Assembly (NCBI GenBank): GCA_016934645.1
Contig: JAFGSL010000408.1
Coordinates: 1 to 49,033, forward strand
Origin: Anaerolineae bacterium
Lineage (GTDB): Bacteria > Chloroflexota > Anaerolineae > B4-G1 > SLSP01
Reading direction: 5' to 3'
DNA: 49,033 nucleotides
The notes beneath the pieces were generated by a model. That model was not told the origin of the DNA. It did no database searches and saw nothing but the letters and a program-made list of their open reading frames with translations. This document shows, piece by piece, positions 18,706 to 26,401 of this stretch; the first letter of the stretch is position 1; every line of letters starts with the position of its first letter. The position numbers and the translations under genes are program-made.

Positions 18706-18746
18706 GAGGCAAACTGTCAGTTTGCCTCGCAAGCTAACAGCTTGCG
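18706..18746. repeat. Two adjacent perfect hairpins
   Basis: Hairpin A: arms 18706-18716 and 18718-18728 around a single T. Hairpin B: core arms 18729-18735 and 18739-18745 with an AAC loop. Hairpin B overlaps the GNAT stop codon (18734-18736) and codes its last residues (CSASC). Confidence 0.8.
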
Positions 18747-19201
18747 CTACATTTATCCGGATACGCGATGAAACCGGTTTTCACATCACGCTGAAAACCG
18801 GCCTTTTCGTAGAAGCGGAACACGCTCTCATCCTTGCGCCCGGTGAGTAGCATCACCTTGTAACAGTTGTTTTCCCACGCGACACCGAGCGCGTGCCGCA
18901 AAAGCGCCGTGCCGATCCCCTGGCGTCGATACTCCGCGTGCGTGACGACGTTCTCGATCAATCCGTACGGTCGCGCGCCCCGCGTCAGGTTGGGGATGAT
19001 CGCTAGGATGTACGATGCCACGAAAACACCATCCGTTTCTGCAACCAGGCAATGCAGCTTGGGATCGCAGCAAATCTCCTCCCAGACCTGCGCGACCGTT
19101 GCCGCGTCCGGCAGCGGTTTGTCGGTGCCGTGCAAGTGCTTGTACAGCGCCAGAATTGCAGACAACTCGTGTGATTCGGCTTCTCGAATTTGTATATCCA
19201 T
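18734..19201 (-). CDS. GNAT family N-acetyltransferase
   Basis: A 155-residue acetyl-CoA-dependent acetyltransferase. The acetyl-CoA motif A is seen as RRQGIGTALLRHAL, followed by NCYKVMLLTG and a C-terminal FYEKAGFQ segment, the typical GNAT order. Start ATG has only a weak ribosome site (GACGGATGG nearby). The final CSASC residues are read from a palindromic repeat, so the natural end is probably near PDK. Acceptor substrate unknown. Confidence 0.85.
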   Translation of the reverse strand: MDIQIREAESHELSAILALYKHLHGTDKPLPDAATVAQVWEEICCDPKLHCLVAETDGVFVASYILAIIPNLTRGARPYGLIENVVTHAEYRRQGIGTALLRHALGVAWENNCYKVMLLTGRKDESVFRFYEKAGFQRDVKTGFIAYPDKCSASC

Positions 19202-19206
19202 CCGTC

Positions 19207-19260
19207 AGCAATGAAGCGTGATACGTGATTGGTCTCTCACGCATCACGCTTCACGTATCA
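19207..19260. repeat. GTGATACGTGAAGC word repeat
   Basis: Short words GAAGCGTGATACGTGAT and the complement of ATACGTGAAGCGTGATGC lie in opposite orientation, giving an imperfect palindrome in the 56-base gap. The stop of the aldehyde dehydrogenase gene lies at its edge. Confidence 0.6.
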
Positions 19261-20838
19261 TGCGACATCCTTCTGTGTCCATACCCCATCAACCAACCGC
19301 CACATCGTCCCCGTCGGGTTCTTGTCCTGCAACTCCGGCGGCAGGCGATGCGGGCGCACAGCGTCGTAGCTGTGCAGCGCGCCGAAGCGCAATAGCGACG
19401 CGGGGACGCCAACAGCGGTGAAGCCGGGATGACCCGTCGCAGGGTAGGGGCCGCCGTGGTTCATCGCCGGACTGACGGCGACGCCGGTAGGCATCTTGTC
19501 GTTGAGCAGCCGTCCCACTTTGGTGCGCAGGAGCGGCGCGACCTGACCATAGAGTGCGTCATCGTCGCCGCCGGTGTGAGAGTAGAAGCAGCCGGTGAGA
19601 TTGCCTTCCAATGCCTGCGCGATGGCCTGCATCTGCGCGATGTCCCTGGCAAAGACGACGAGTGATACGACGCCAAACGCCTCGATTTGCAGTTCGTGCG
19701 GGCACTTCAGGAAGTCGTCGCCCGAAACACGGAGGAGCGTGTTCGCATAGCGATAGCTTGACCCCTCGACTTCGTGTCCGCCGGTGATAAGCTTCGCGCC
19801 GGCAGCCTGCAACTTCTCCACCGCATCGGCGATGGTCCACACGCCGCCTGAACCGAGCAACACGCCGGGTGGATTCTGGAAGTGCTCCTTCACTTTGTCC
19901 AGGAACGCTTCACTCTGTGCGTTTTGCAGGACGACGACGAAGCCGGGCTTGGTGCAAAATTGTCCCACACCCAGTGAGCAAGAGTTGAACAACTCCGCTG
20001 CCACCGCATCCAGTCGCTCTTCCAGCACACCTGGTAGTACAAAAATCGGGTTGATGCTCGACATTTCCAGGTAGATCGGCTTTCCTGCCTTGTCCGCCGC
20101 TTCCTTCAGGCGAATCCCGGCGCTACGGCTGCCGGTGAAGCCCGTTGCGCCGATCAGCGGATGGCTCACCAGCCTGTAGCCGACGTCCGGTTTGACGCGG
20201 TAGAGTAACTGCACCAGCGCTTTGGGGAGTCCGGTAGCCTGGATCGCTTCGAAGGCTGCTTCGGCGAAGATCCTGGTCGTGCCGGGATGCCCGGTGTTGG
20301 CCTTAGCGATGACGGGATTGCCCGCTGCAATCGCCGCAGCGAAATCCCCGCCCGACGCCGATCCGAAAGCGAAGGGGAAGTTGTTCGGGCCGAAGACGAC
20401 GACCGGGCCGCCGAGCGGCCCGTACATCGCGCGGATGTTGCGCGCCGTGTCGATGGTCGCCAGACACCAGGAGCGCTCGCGGGCGGCGGCAGCGGCCTGG
20501 CGCAATTGATCCGTCGTGCGGGGGAGTTCCACGTCGCGCAGGCGCGGTGACTTGGGCAGCGCGGTCTCGGCGTAAGCCAGATCGACCAGCGCCTCGGTGC
20601 GTGCTTCAATCGCATCGGCGTAAGCTTCTAGAAAGCGTGCAATCGCATCGGGTGACATTGTGCGCAGCGCGACTGCCGCTTCGTGCCCGGCGAAGATTGC
20701 TTCTTCAGTTTCTGCCGCGCTCGACACGGGATAGGTGTCCGGCAGGGGCATCTTCGTCGATGGGTTGATGGCCTCGAACTCGCCCACCGCATCCGACGCG
20801 CGCCATTCGCCGTTGATTAAAACTGGTTGTAGTGGCAT
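19258..20838 (-). CDS. NADP aldehyde dehydrogenase, likely 2-oxoglutarate semialdehyde dehydrogenase
   Basis: A 526-residue aldehyde dehydrogenase of the NADP-dependent type that includes bacterial 2-oxoglutarate semialdehyde dehydrogenase (KGSADH-III). Seen: Asn153 in FGPNNFPFAFG, Glu258 in YLEMSS, the nucleophile Cys295 in GQFCTKPG, and the C-terminal EAFGVVSLVV segment. Expected reaction: 2-oxoglutarate semialdehyde to 2-oxoglutarate. It follows the FAH-fold dehydratase, which would make that semialdehyde, with a 79-base gap, and starts after a strong AAGGAGG site. Pathway partners at 20918 and 33541 make the functional call likely. Confidence 0.88.
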   Translation of the reverse strand: MPLQPVLINGEWRASDAVGEFEAINPSTKMPLPDTYPVSSAAETEEAIFAGHEAAVALRTMSPDAIARFLEAYADAIEARTEALVDLAYAETALPKSPRLRDVELPRTTDQLRQAAAAARERSWCLATIDTARNIRAMYGPLGGPVVVFGPNNFPFAFGSASGGDFAAAIAAGNPVIAKANTGHPGTTRIFAEAAFEAIQATGLPKALVQLLYRVKPDVGYRLVSHPLIGATGFTGSRSAGIRLKEAADKAGKPIYLEMSSINPIFVLPGVLEERLDAVAAELFNSCSLGVGQFCTKPGFVVVLQNAQSEAFLDKVKEHFQNPPGVLLGSGGVWTIADAVEKLQAAGAKLITGGHEVEGSSYRYANTLLRVSGDDFLKCPHELQIEAFGVVSLVVFARDIAQMQAIAQALEGNLTGCFYSHTGGDDDALYGQVAPLLRTKVGRLLNDKMPTGVAVSPAMNHGGPYPATGHPGFTAVGVPASLLRFGALHSYDAVRPHRLPPELQDKNPTGTMWRLVDGVWTQKDVA

Positions 20839-20847
20839 TGTTCCTCC

Positions 20848-20925
20848 TTATGGGTTTTGGGTTGTGAGTCTTGGGTTATGGGAAGGGAACGCTTACCCCA
20901 CAACTCTCAACCCACAACTATAGTA
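20848..20925. repeat. TTGGGTTGTGAG word repeat
   Basis: Imperfect inverted repeat made of GGGTTGTGAG-like words, filling the gap between the dehydratase and aldehyde dehydrogenase genes. Function unknown. Confidence 0.55.
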
Positions 20926-21730
20926 CAGAATTACGCAACATTAGTTTGCCGACCTGAATCGTGACTTCGTCGCCCGGCGTGAGCGTGAAATCATCCAGTG
21001 GAACGAGGCAGGTGCCGGTCATCAGGAACGCGCCATGAGGGAAGTCGAGTTCGCGGAACAGGTAGGTTGCCAGTTCCTCGAGGGCGCGCTTCATTTGGGA
21101 TGTGCTGGCCTCGCCGGTGTACACCGTTTCGCCATTGCGAGCGATTTCGATGCGAATGGGGACGTCACGCAACGCATCCGGCGCGGAGATTTCGATGCCC
21201 GGCCCTAGCGCGCAGGAGCCGTTGTAGACTTTCGCCTGCGGCAGATAGAGCGGATTCTCACCTTCGATGCTGCGCGACGAGACGTCGTTTCCGGCGCAAT
21301 AGCCGAAGATTTCGCCGTGGCGGTTGATGACGAGCGCAAGCTCCGGTTCCGGCACGTTCCAGTCGCTATCGGGCCGCACGCGGATCGCGCCGCCGGGCGC
21401 GACCACGCGCCAGCCCGCTGCCTTGAAGAACAGTTCCGGGCGCTCGGCGGTGTAGACGCGCGTGTAGATGTCGCCCGTTTGCGATTCGGCCTCGCGGGCG
21501 TCACGGCTGCGCAGGTAGGTCACGCCGGCAGCCCACACCTCCTGCGCGGGTTCGATGGGGGCGAGCAGATCGCCATCCGCCGCACCCTCTTGCGGCAACG
21601 CCGCCAGGAACGGCACGAGCGCGCTGCGGGGCAACTCTAACAGCAGGCTCAAGTTGTAACTCGGCGGCAGATATTTGCCATCCAATGCCCAACGCGGTCC
21701 ATGTGGGGTTGTGTGTCGTGTCAGATACAT
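20918..21730 (-). CDS. FAH-family 2-keto-3-deoxy-D-pentonate dehydratase
   Basis: A 270-residue fumarylacetoacetate hydrolase-fold protein. The segment [13 protein letters not shown] with [14 protein letters not shown] is typical of 2-keto-3-deoxy-arabinonate/xylonate dehydratases. Metal ligands are the EPE pair (Glu128, Glu130) and Asp149 in GNDVSSR; Lys167 lies in QAKVYNGS. Expected reaction: 2-keto-3-deoxy-D-pentonate to 2-oxoglutarate semialdehyde, the Weimberg pathway step. The ATG follows AGGAGG. It heads a two-gene operon with the aldehyde dehydrogenase and is divergent from the LacI-type fusion gene. Confidence 0.85.
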   Translation of the reverse strand: MYLTRHTTPHGPRWALDGKYLPPSYNLSLLLELPRSALVPFLAALPQEGAADGDLLAPIEPAQEVWAAGVTYLRSRDAREAESQTGDIYTRVYTAERPELFFKAAGWRVVAPGGAIRVRPDSDWNVPEPELALVINRHGEIFGYCAGNDVSSRSIEGENPLYLPQAKVYNGSCALGPGIEISAPDALRDVPIRIEIARNGETVYTGEASTSQMKRALEELATYLFRELDFPHGAFLMTGTCLVPLDDFTLTPGDEVTIQVGKLMLRNSVL

Positions 21731-21762
21731 ATCAACACCTCCTATTTCTCATTGTGGGCAGT

Positions 21763-21791
21763 ATTATCGTAGCTCTTTGCAAAATCTGCAA
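21763..21791 (-). promoter_or_regulatory. Candidate promoter for the dehydratase operon
   Basis: On the minus strand TTGCAG (21786-21791), 17 bases, then GATAAT (21763-21768), 33 bases before the start codon. The -10 matches 5 of 6; the -35 is weak. Confidence 0.4.
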
Positions 21792-21809
21792 CTGCCAAGA
21801 AGTGTTATG

Positions 21810-21854
21810 AGGGGATTTTTGTGGCGGGGCGAAGCCCCGCCACAAAAATCCCCT
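21810..21854. repeat. Perfect 21-bp palindrome with GAA loop
   Basis: Arms 21810-21830 and 21834-21854 are exact reverse complements, very GC-rich near the loop. It sits between two divergent promoters and has no T-run, so it is not a terminator. It is more likely a repeat element or regulatory structure. Confidence 0.9.
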
Positions 21855-21903
21855 AACAATTCGCTTTAGCGGCAGGATATGACACAAAAGCCCGTCAGTT
21901 CGC

Positions 21904-21921
21904 GAGAATGATAAAGCTCTG
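21904..21921 (+). repeat. End fragment of the structured repeat family
   Basis: GAGAATGATAAAGCTCTG matches the terminal part of the elements at 36295-36410 and 46960-47091. Only 18 bases, so it may be a remnant. Confidence 0.45.
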
Positions 21922-21929
21922 TTTGCCTA

Positions 21930-21958
21930 TTGACAAAGGGTAAAATCGGATATATCAT
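21930..21958 (+). promoter_or_regulatory. Sigma70-type promoter of the LacI-fusion operon
   Basis: TTGACA (21930-21935), 17 bases, TATCAT (21953-21958). Perfect -35 and 5 of 6 in the -10. Transcription should begin near 21965, giving a leader of about 57 bases. Confidence 0.7.
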
Positions 21959-21964
21959 AAGTAT

Positions 21965-21980
21965 GGTTAAGCGATTAATC
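21965..21980 (+). promoter_or_regulatory. Candidate LacI-type operator 1
   Basis: GGTTAAGCGATTAATC, a near palindrome with central CG (5 of 7 arm positions pair), placed at the predicted transcription start. LacI-family operators commonly have a central CG. Shares TAAGCGATT with site 2. Confidence 0.45.
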
Positions 21981-22004
21981 ATAACAAACTTCTCAATTTC
22001 ACCT

Positions 22005-22020
22005 AAGATAAGCGATTTAC
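22005..22020 (+). promoter_or_regulatory. Candidate LacI-type operator 2
   Basis: Contains GATAAGCGATTTAC just before the TTG start. The shared TAAGCGATT words are 41 bases apart, close to four helical turns, which would suit cooperative binding. Confidence 0.4.
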
Positions 22021-22021
22021 C

Positions 22022-23599
22022 TTGAAGAAAAAGCAAAAAGTCACGCTGGAAGATATTGCGAATCAAGTTGGTGTCTCCGCTGCAACTGTGTCGCAGGCGC
22101 TATCGGGCAAGGGGCGGATGGCCGATGCTACCCGTGAACGTATCTTGCAAGTGGTGGAGGAACTGGCTTATCAGCCGGATCAATACGCGCAAAACCTGGC
22201 GCGCCGTCACGCGACGCAAGCCGGCGGGAAGCGCCTCCGCCGTTCCAAAGGGAAAAACGTCCCGCCGCCCGGACTGATGGCGTTTTACGATGTGCCGCAA
22301 ATTCTGGAAGTGGTGCAGCTTGAGCTGCAACAGCGAGAGGAAGAAGGTTATGGGGTCAATGGTTATCGCGAACAGTTGGAGGCGCTAGGCAAACCGTCCA
22401 AGCGGAAGTTGTACCGTCTGTATAGCGACCTTGTATCCTCTTCGCTACGATCTGACTTCGGCTACGATGAACCCGATACTTTGCCGGGGATCCACGATGT
22501 CCGTCCCGAGGGGCCACGTGCCACGTCGTTAGTCATAACTTCCGATGTGCTTTATGACCGTATCTACGGCGCGTGGCTGGGGCGGATTGCTGGCTGCGTG
22601 TTGGGTAAGCCGCTTCAGATGGGGTGGTCCAAGAGCAAGGTTATCCAGTACCTCCAATTGGCTGACAGTTATCCTCTGACAGATTACGTCCCCCGGGTCG
22701 TGTCGCCACCGCCGGGGTTTGAACTCAAGTCTGAGGCGAACGGCCATTTTCGTGGCGAGATTCACGGCGCGCCCTGCGACGATGATACCGATTTTACGCT
22801 GCTCGCGCTGCACATTCTCGAAACGTATGGACCGGATTTCAAAACGACGGATGTCGCTACCGAGTGGTTGCGATGTTTGCCCTATTTCGGCATCCATACG
22901 ACCGAGCGCACGGTCTACCGCAACCTCGTGTGGAACGTCCATCCCGACGAAGCGGCCTCTTTCGTGAACCCGGAACGCGAATTCGTCGGTGCGCGGACGC
23001 GAGCGGATGTGTATGGCTACATCGCGCCCGGCAAACCGGAATTGGCTGCGGCGCTGGCCTACAAAGATGCTGCGCTCTCCCACACCAAGAACGGCGTATA
23101 TAGCGCGATGTTGATGGCGGGGATGATTGCTTGGACTTTTGTGACGGATGACCTGGAAGAGATCGTTGGCGTGGGGCTGTCGGAAATCCCGCGCAACTGT
23201 CGTCTGGCGGAGGCCGTCAATGGGGTGTTGGCAGCACGACGCAACGGCGATGATTGGGAATTGACCTACGAACAACTCCTCCTGAATTACGGCGCTTATT
23301 CTCCCATTCACACGGTCAACAATACTGCCTGGGTCATTCTGGCTTTGCTGTACAGCGGCGGCGATTTCAACCGCGCGCTTGGTCTGGCTGTTGCCTGCGG
23401 CATGGACACCGGCAGCAATGCCGCCAGCGTCGGGTCGCTTGTGGGATTGCTGTATTCAAGTATGCGGATTCCCACCCACTGGACGGCGCCGCTCGAGGGT
23501 ACCTTGTGTACCGGGCTTGCGCAATTCCCGACGACCTGGATTTCTGAGTTAGCGCGCCGCACTGCCATCCTTGCGGAAAAAACGCTCTCCGGATTGTGA
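22022..23599 (+). CDS. LacI-type HTH fused to ADP-ribosylglycohydrolase-fold domain
   Basis: A 525-residue protein. Residues 6-62 form a complete LacI DNA-binding head: TLEDIANQVGVSAATVSQAL, then the third helix and a hinge helix QNLARR. Residues 63-175 are a charged linker. Residues 178-485 match the ADP-ribosylglycohydrolase (DraG/ARH) fold: DRIYGAWLGRIAG, metal motif DDDTD (253-257) and C-terminal MDTGSNAASVG. In the last motif the usual DTD is DTG, so one metal ligand is missing. The usual LacI sugar-binding domain is absent. The only in-frame start is TTG at 22022; the upstream frame is closed by TAA. It leads a plus-strand sugar operon, so I infer a regulator whose effector domain is an ARH fold. 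Confidence 0.88.
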   Translation: MKKKQKVTLEDIANQVGVSAATVSQALSGKGRMADATRERILQVVEELAYQPDQYAQNLARRHATQAGGKRLRRSKGKNVPPPGLMAFYDVPQILEVVQLELQQREEEGYGVNGYREQLEALGKPSKRKLYRLYSDLVSSSLRSDFGYDEPDTLPGIHDVRPEGPRATSLVITSDVLYDRIYGAWLGRIAGCVLGKPLQMGWSKSKVIQYLQLADSYPLTDYVPRVVSPPPGFELKSEANGHFRGEIHGAPCDDDTDFTLLALHILETYGPDFKTTDVATEWLRCLPYFGIHTTERTVYRNLVWNVHPDEAASFVNPEREFVGARTRADVYGYIAPGKPELAAALAYKDAALSHTKNGVYSAMLMAGMIAWTFVTDDLEEIVGVGLSEIPRNCRLAEAVNGVLAARRNGDDWELTYEQLLLNYGAYSPIHTVNNTAWVILALLYSGGDFNRALGLAVACGMDTGSNAASVGSLVGLLYSSMRIPTHWTAPLEGTLCTGLAQFPTTWISELARRTAILAEKTLSGL

Positions 23600-23649
23600 G
23601 GTTTGTTGATGGGAGATTGGGTGATTTGTGATTGTTGAGAGAGGTCATT

Positions 23650-24816
23650 ATGCTTTCTGAATTAACTCGCTTGCGGGATCGAAAAACCGGACGGTGTTCT
23701 TCTTGGGATAAATCGGGGCGCAACCATGATCTGTGGATCGTCCAACCTGGTGAATCCGTTGTGCTGGCGGATATTGCCGGTCCCGCACAAATCACGCATA
23801 TCTGGATGACGCAGCTTAATCATTACCGCGAGTGCCTGCTCAAGATCACCTACGACGATGCGCCATATCCAAGTGTGTTGGCCCCACTCGGCGATTTCTT
23901 CTGCCTGGGGCATGGGCTGATGAACTCGTTCCAAAGCGCGCTGTTTTCTTCTGCTACGCTTTTCCCCTATCACTTCAACAAACCAACCGCGCTGAACAGC
24001 TACGCGCCGATGCCGTTCCGCGAACGGGCCGTGGTGGAGTTGGTCAACGAGAGTGATGAACCTCATCGCCAGTACTTCTACGTGGATTACGAAACCCTGG
24101 AAGATTTTCCCGACGACACGGCCTATTTCCACGCCGAGTTTCGCCGTACCAATCCCTTCGGCGGGTGGGGGTCGGAGATTCGCGTGAATACTCCCGATGC
24201 CAACGCCGCCAACAAGGCGCGTGAGGCGTGGGAGAACAACTACGTCATCCTGGAAACGCAGGGGCGCGGGCACTACATCGGCTGTAATCTGTCGGTGACG
24301 AACTTCAAGGATACCTGGTGGGGCGAGGGCGACGACATGATCTGGGTGGACGGTTACAAGTGGCCGCCCGATTTGCACGGCACCGGCACGGAGGATTATA
24401 TTGGGCAGGCCGGGGGGATGCAGCCGGATGCTTTTTGGCGCAACGGTTCCTCCATTTTTGAGGGCTACACCATCCCGTCGCCGGAGATCGAGCTGTGGCG
24501 CGGCAACGGCGGCTATCACACCGGCTACGTCTTTCACCTGGAGAACCCGGTGCGCTTCACCCGCGAAATCAAGGTGACGATTGAGCACGGTCACGCCAAC
24601 CACCAGGCCAACGAGATGAGCAGCGTGGCCTACTGGTACGCCGAACGGCCCACGCAGGTAATCGCGCCGCCGCCGGTCGCGCAGCGCCTTCCCGTGCGGC
24701 GCGACAATCAGGGCGCGTGGCTCCACGACCCGGAGCGCGAATGTCCCGGCAAACCCGTCCCGCTGAACGATGAAATGCGGGCGATGAAGGCGCGCTGGGC
24801 AAAAGGCTTCAAATAA
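23650..24816 (+). CDS. GH172 (DUF2961) glycosidase
   Basis: A 388-residue cytoplasmic protein of the DUF2961 family, now GH172. Seen: N-terminal SSWDKSGRNHD, then WWGEGDDMIWVDG with Glu226 and GTGTEDYIG with Glu248. Two glutamates at this spacing match the known catalytic pair of the family. Known GH172 activities are on alpha-D-fructofuranosides (difructose dianhydride) and D-arabinofuranosides. The ATG at 23650 follows AGAGGT; an in-frame TTG six codons upstream is less likely. It is the second gene of the operon and is followed 13 bases later by an esterase. Confidence 0.88.
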   Translation: MLSELTRLRDRKTGRCSSWDKSGRNHDLWIVQPGESVVLADIAGPAQITHIWMTQLNHYRECLLKITYDDAPYPSVLAPLGDFFCLGHGLMNSFQSALFSSATLFPYHFNKPTALNSYAPMPFRERAVVELVNESDEPHRQYFYVDYETLEDFPDDTAYFHAEFRRTNPFGGWGSEIRVNTPDANAANKAREAWENNYVILETQGRGHYIGCNLSVTNFKDTWWGEGDDMIWVDGYKWPPDLHGTGTEDYIGQAGGMQPDAFWRNGSSIFEGYTIPSPEIELWRGNGGYHTGYVFHLENPVRFTREIKVTIEHGHANHQANEMSSVAYWYAERPTQVIAPPPVAQRLPVRRDNQGAWLHDPERECPGKPVPLNDEMRAMKARWAKGFK

Positions 24817-24829
24817 CCGGAGGGTGTTT

Positions 24830-25624
24830 ATGGCATTTGATCCCGCAAAACTCGGAACGACAGAGCCGGATGTAACCTATGGGACGGCAGACGGCCACGA
24901 ACTCAAGATGGACGTTTATTACCCCGCTTCTGGCGGACCCTGGTCGGGGGTGATCTTTGTCCACGGCGGAGGGTGGACGGAAGGCGACAAAGCGCCGCTG
25001 CCGGTGATTCCCACCGCGAGCGGCTATCTGGTTGTCTCCATCAACTACCGCATGTACCCGGCCTACCGCTTCCCGGCGATGATCGAGGACGTTAAGTGCG
25101 CCATCCGCTTTTTGCGCGCTCACGCCGATGGCTACAATCTCGACCCCGATCGTATCGCTTTGATCGGTCACAGCGCGGGCGGGCATCTGGCGGCGCTGGC
25201 CGGGCTGGTCGATGAATCTGCCGGCTGGGACGTCGGCTCGTACCTTGAGCAATCCAGCCGCGTTCAGGCTGTAGTCGAGATGTCCGGCCCCTCCGATCTT
25301 GCCGGACGGTTTCCCGAAGTGGTGGAGGCGTTGACGGTCAACGTCTTTGGCCCAGAGCAGTTTGTCAGCGCCAGCCCTGTGACGTACGTGAGGCCGGACG
25401 CGCCGCCTTTTCTGATTATCCATGGTGAAAAAGATGAAGTTGTGCCAGTGGCGCAGGCCTACCGGCTCCACGAGGCGCTGCGCACAGTGGGAGCGTCATC
25501 GGAACTGGTTATCTTGCAGAATGCGGGGCACGGCTTCGAGCCGGTGGATGGGATACCTACGCCTTCGATGGAAGAAGCCATGGCGTTGATGCTGGCCTTT
25601 TTAGCACGATACTTGATTCGGTAA
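24830..25624 (+). CDS. Alpha/beta hydrolase, esterase (BD-FAE/HSL type)
   Basis: A 264-residue serine hydrolase without signal peptide. HGGGW forms the oxyanion motif, GHSAGG holds the nucleophile Ser, GEKDEVVP holds Asp and NAGHGFEP the catalytic His. The ATG follows GGAGGG. Its position between GH172 and transporter genes suggests removal of acyl groups from imported oligosaccharides, an inference. Confidence 0.88.
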   Translation: MAFDPAKLGTTEPDVTYGTADGHELKMDVYYPASGGPWSGVIFVHGGGWTEGDKAPLPVIPTASGYLVVSINYRMYPAYRFPAMIEDVKCAIRFLRAHADGYNLDPDRIALIGHSAGGHLAALAGLVDESAGWDVGSYLEQSSRVQAVVEMSGPSDLAGRFPEVVEALTVNVFGPEQFVSASPVTYVRPDAPPFLIIHGEKDEVVPVAQAYRLHEALRTVGASSELVILQNAGHGFEPVDGIPTPSMEEAMALMLAFLARYLIR

Positions 25625-25676
25625 GAACATTTGGCGACGTTGTGCAGATGTGTGGTTAAGCTTTGGAGGTAGACAC

Positions 25677-26399
25677 ATGAGCAAAAAGAGCAAACAACCG
25701 TTGATGCGGAAATCTCACTTGCCGCTGATTCTGCTTGGCGCAGTGATGACCGGTTACGGATTGGTGACAGCCCTGGTAGGGAGTTGGTTTGCAAACCGGG
25801 CCATGCGCGGATTGATCACCGCGGGCGTGTATCGTCTCCGGCTGGCGGCCTTTGATCAAACCGCCGGTCTCATCGCCGGACTCGTGTTCTTTGTGCTCTT
25901 CGTCTGGTGTGCAGTCAACGCTGCCGGCATCGTGCGCGTCGCTTTTGGCATCGGCGCGCTGTCGTCCTTCTCGCCCATGTTGGTTGGCCGGGCTGAGAAT
26001 CTGCTGTTTGGGGTGATCGGCCTTCCCACGATGAATGCGGGCAGCGTGCTGGCCGGGGCTGTGACTACCCTTTTGTTCGCCCTGCCTATGCTTATCCTGT
26101 TCGTCTTGCTGGCGTGCGGGCGGCGCGTGCCTCGCGGCTGTCGCTGGCTGTCACTGGCGTCCATCTTCATCGTACTGGCGACGGCCTTATTCCCCATCTA
26201 TGTGACCGTATTGGCTTTCTTGATCAGGCCCGGTGATCCCGCGGTCGGACGGATGATCGAGGTCAGCTCGCAGGTCATCAAGCTGCGCTTCATCCTGCCG
26301 GGCTTGAGCTTCCTGTTGCTGGCGTTTATAGGCACACGCTTTGCCCGTCGGCAAGCGTTGGTTGGGGCTGTGGGCACTGCCGTTGAGGAAGGAGCATAG
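25677..26399 (+). CDS. Multi-pass membrane protein of unknown function
   Basis: A 240-residue protein with five to six hydrophobic segments, starting at an ATG after GGAGGT. I do not recognise a domain. It ends two bases before the solute-binding lipoprotein gene, which points to translational coupling and a role with the transporter. It is not a typical CUT1 permease: no EAA loop is seen. Confidence 0.7.
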   Translation: MSKKSKQPLMRKSHLPLILLGAVMTGYGLVTALVGSWFANRAMRGLITAGVYRLRLAAFDQTAGLIAGLVFFVLFVWCAVNAAGIVRVAFGIGALSSFSPMLVGRAENLLFGVIGLPTMNAGSVLAGAVTTLLFALPMLILFVLLACGRRVPRGCRWLSLASIFIVLATALFPIYVTVLAFLIRPGDPAVGRMIEVSSQVIKLRFILPGLSFLLLAFIGTRFARRQALVGAVGTAVEEGA

Positions 26400-26401
26400 C
26401 A

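Noticed and set aside
21810..21854. Intrinsic terminator
   Set aside because: It lies between divergent promoters and no T-run follows on either strand.
23662..24726. Open frame of 354 codons opposite the GH172 gene
   Set aside because: Antisense to an intact GH172 gene with its own ribosome site.
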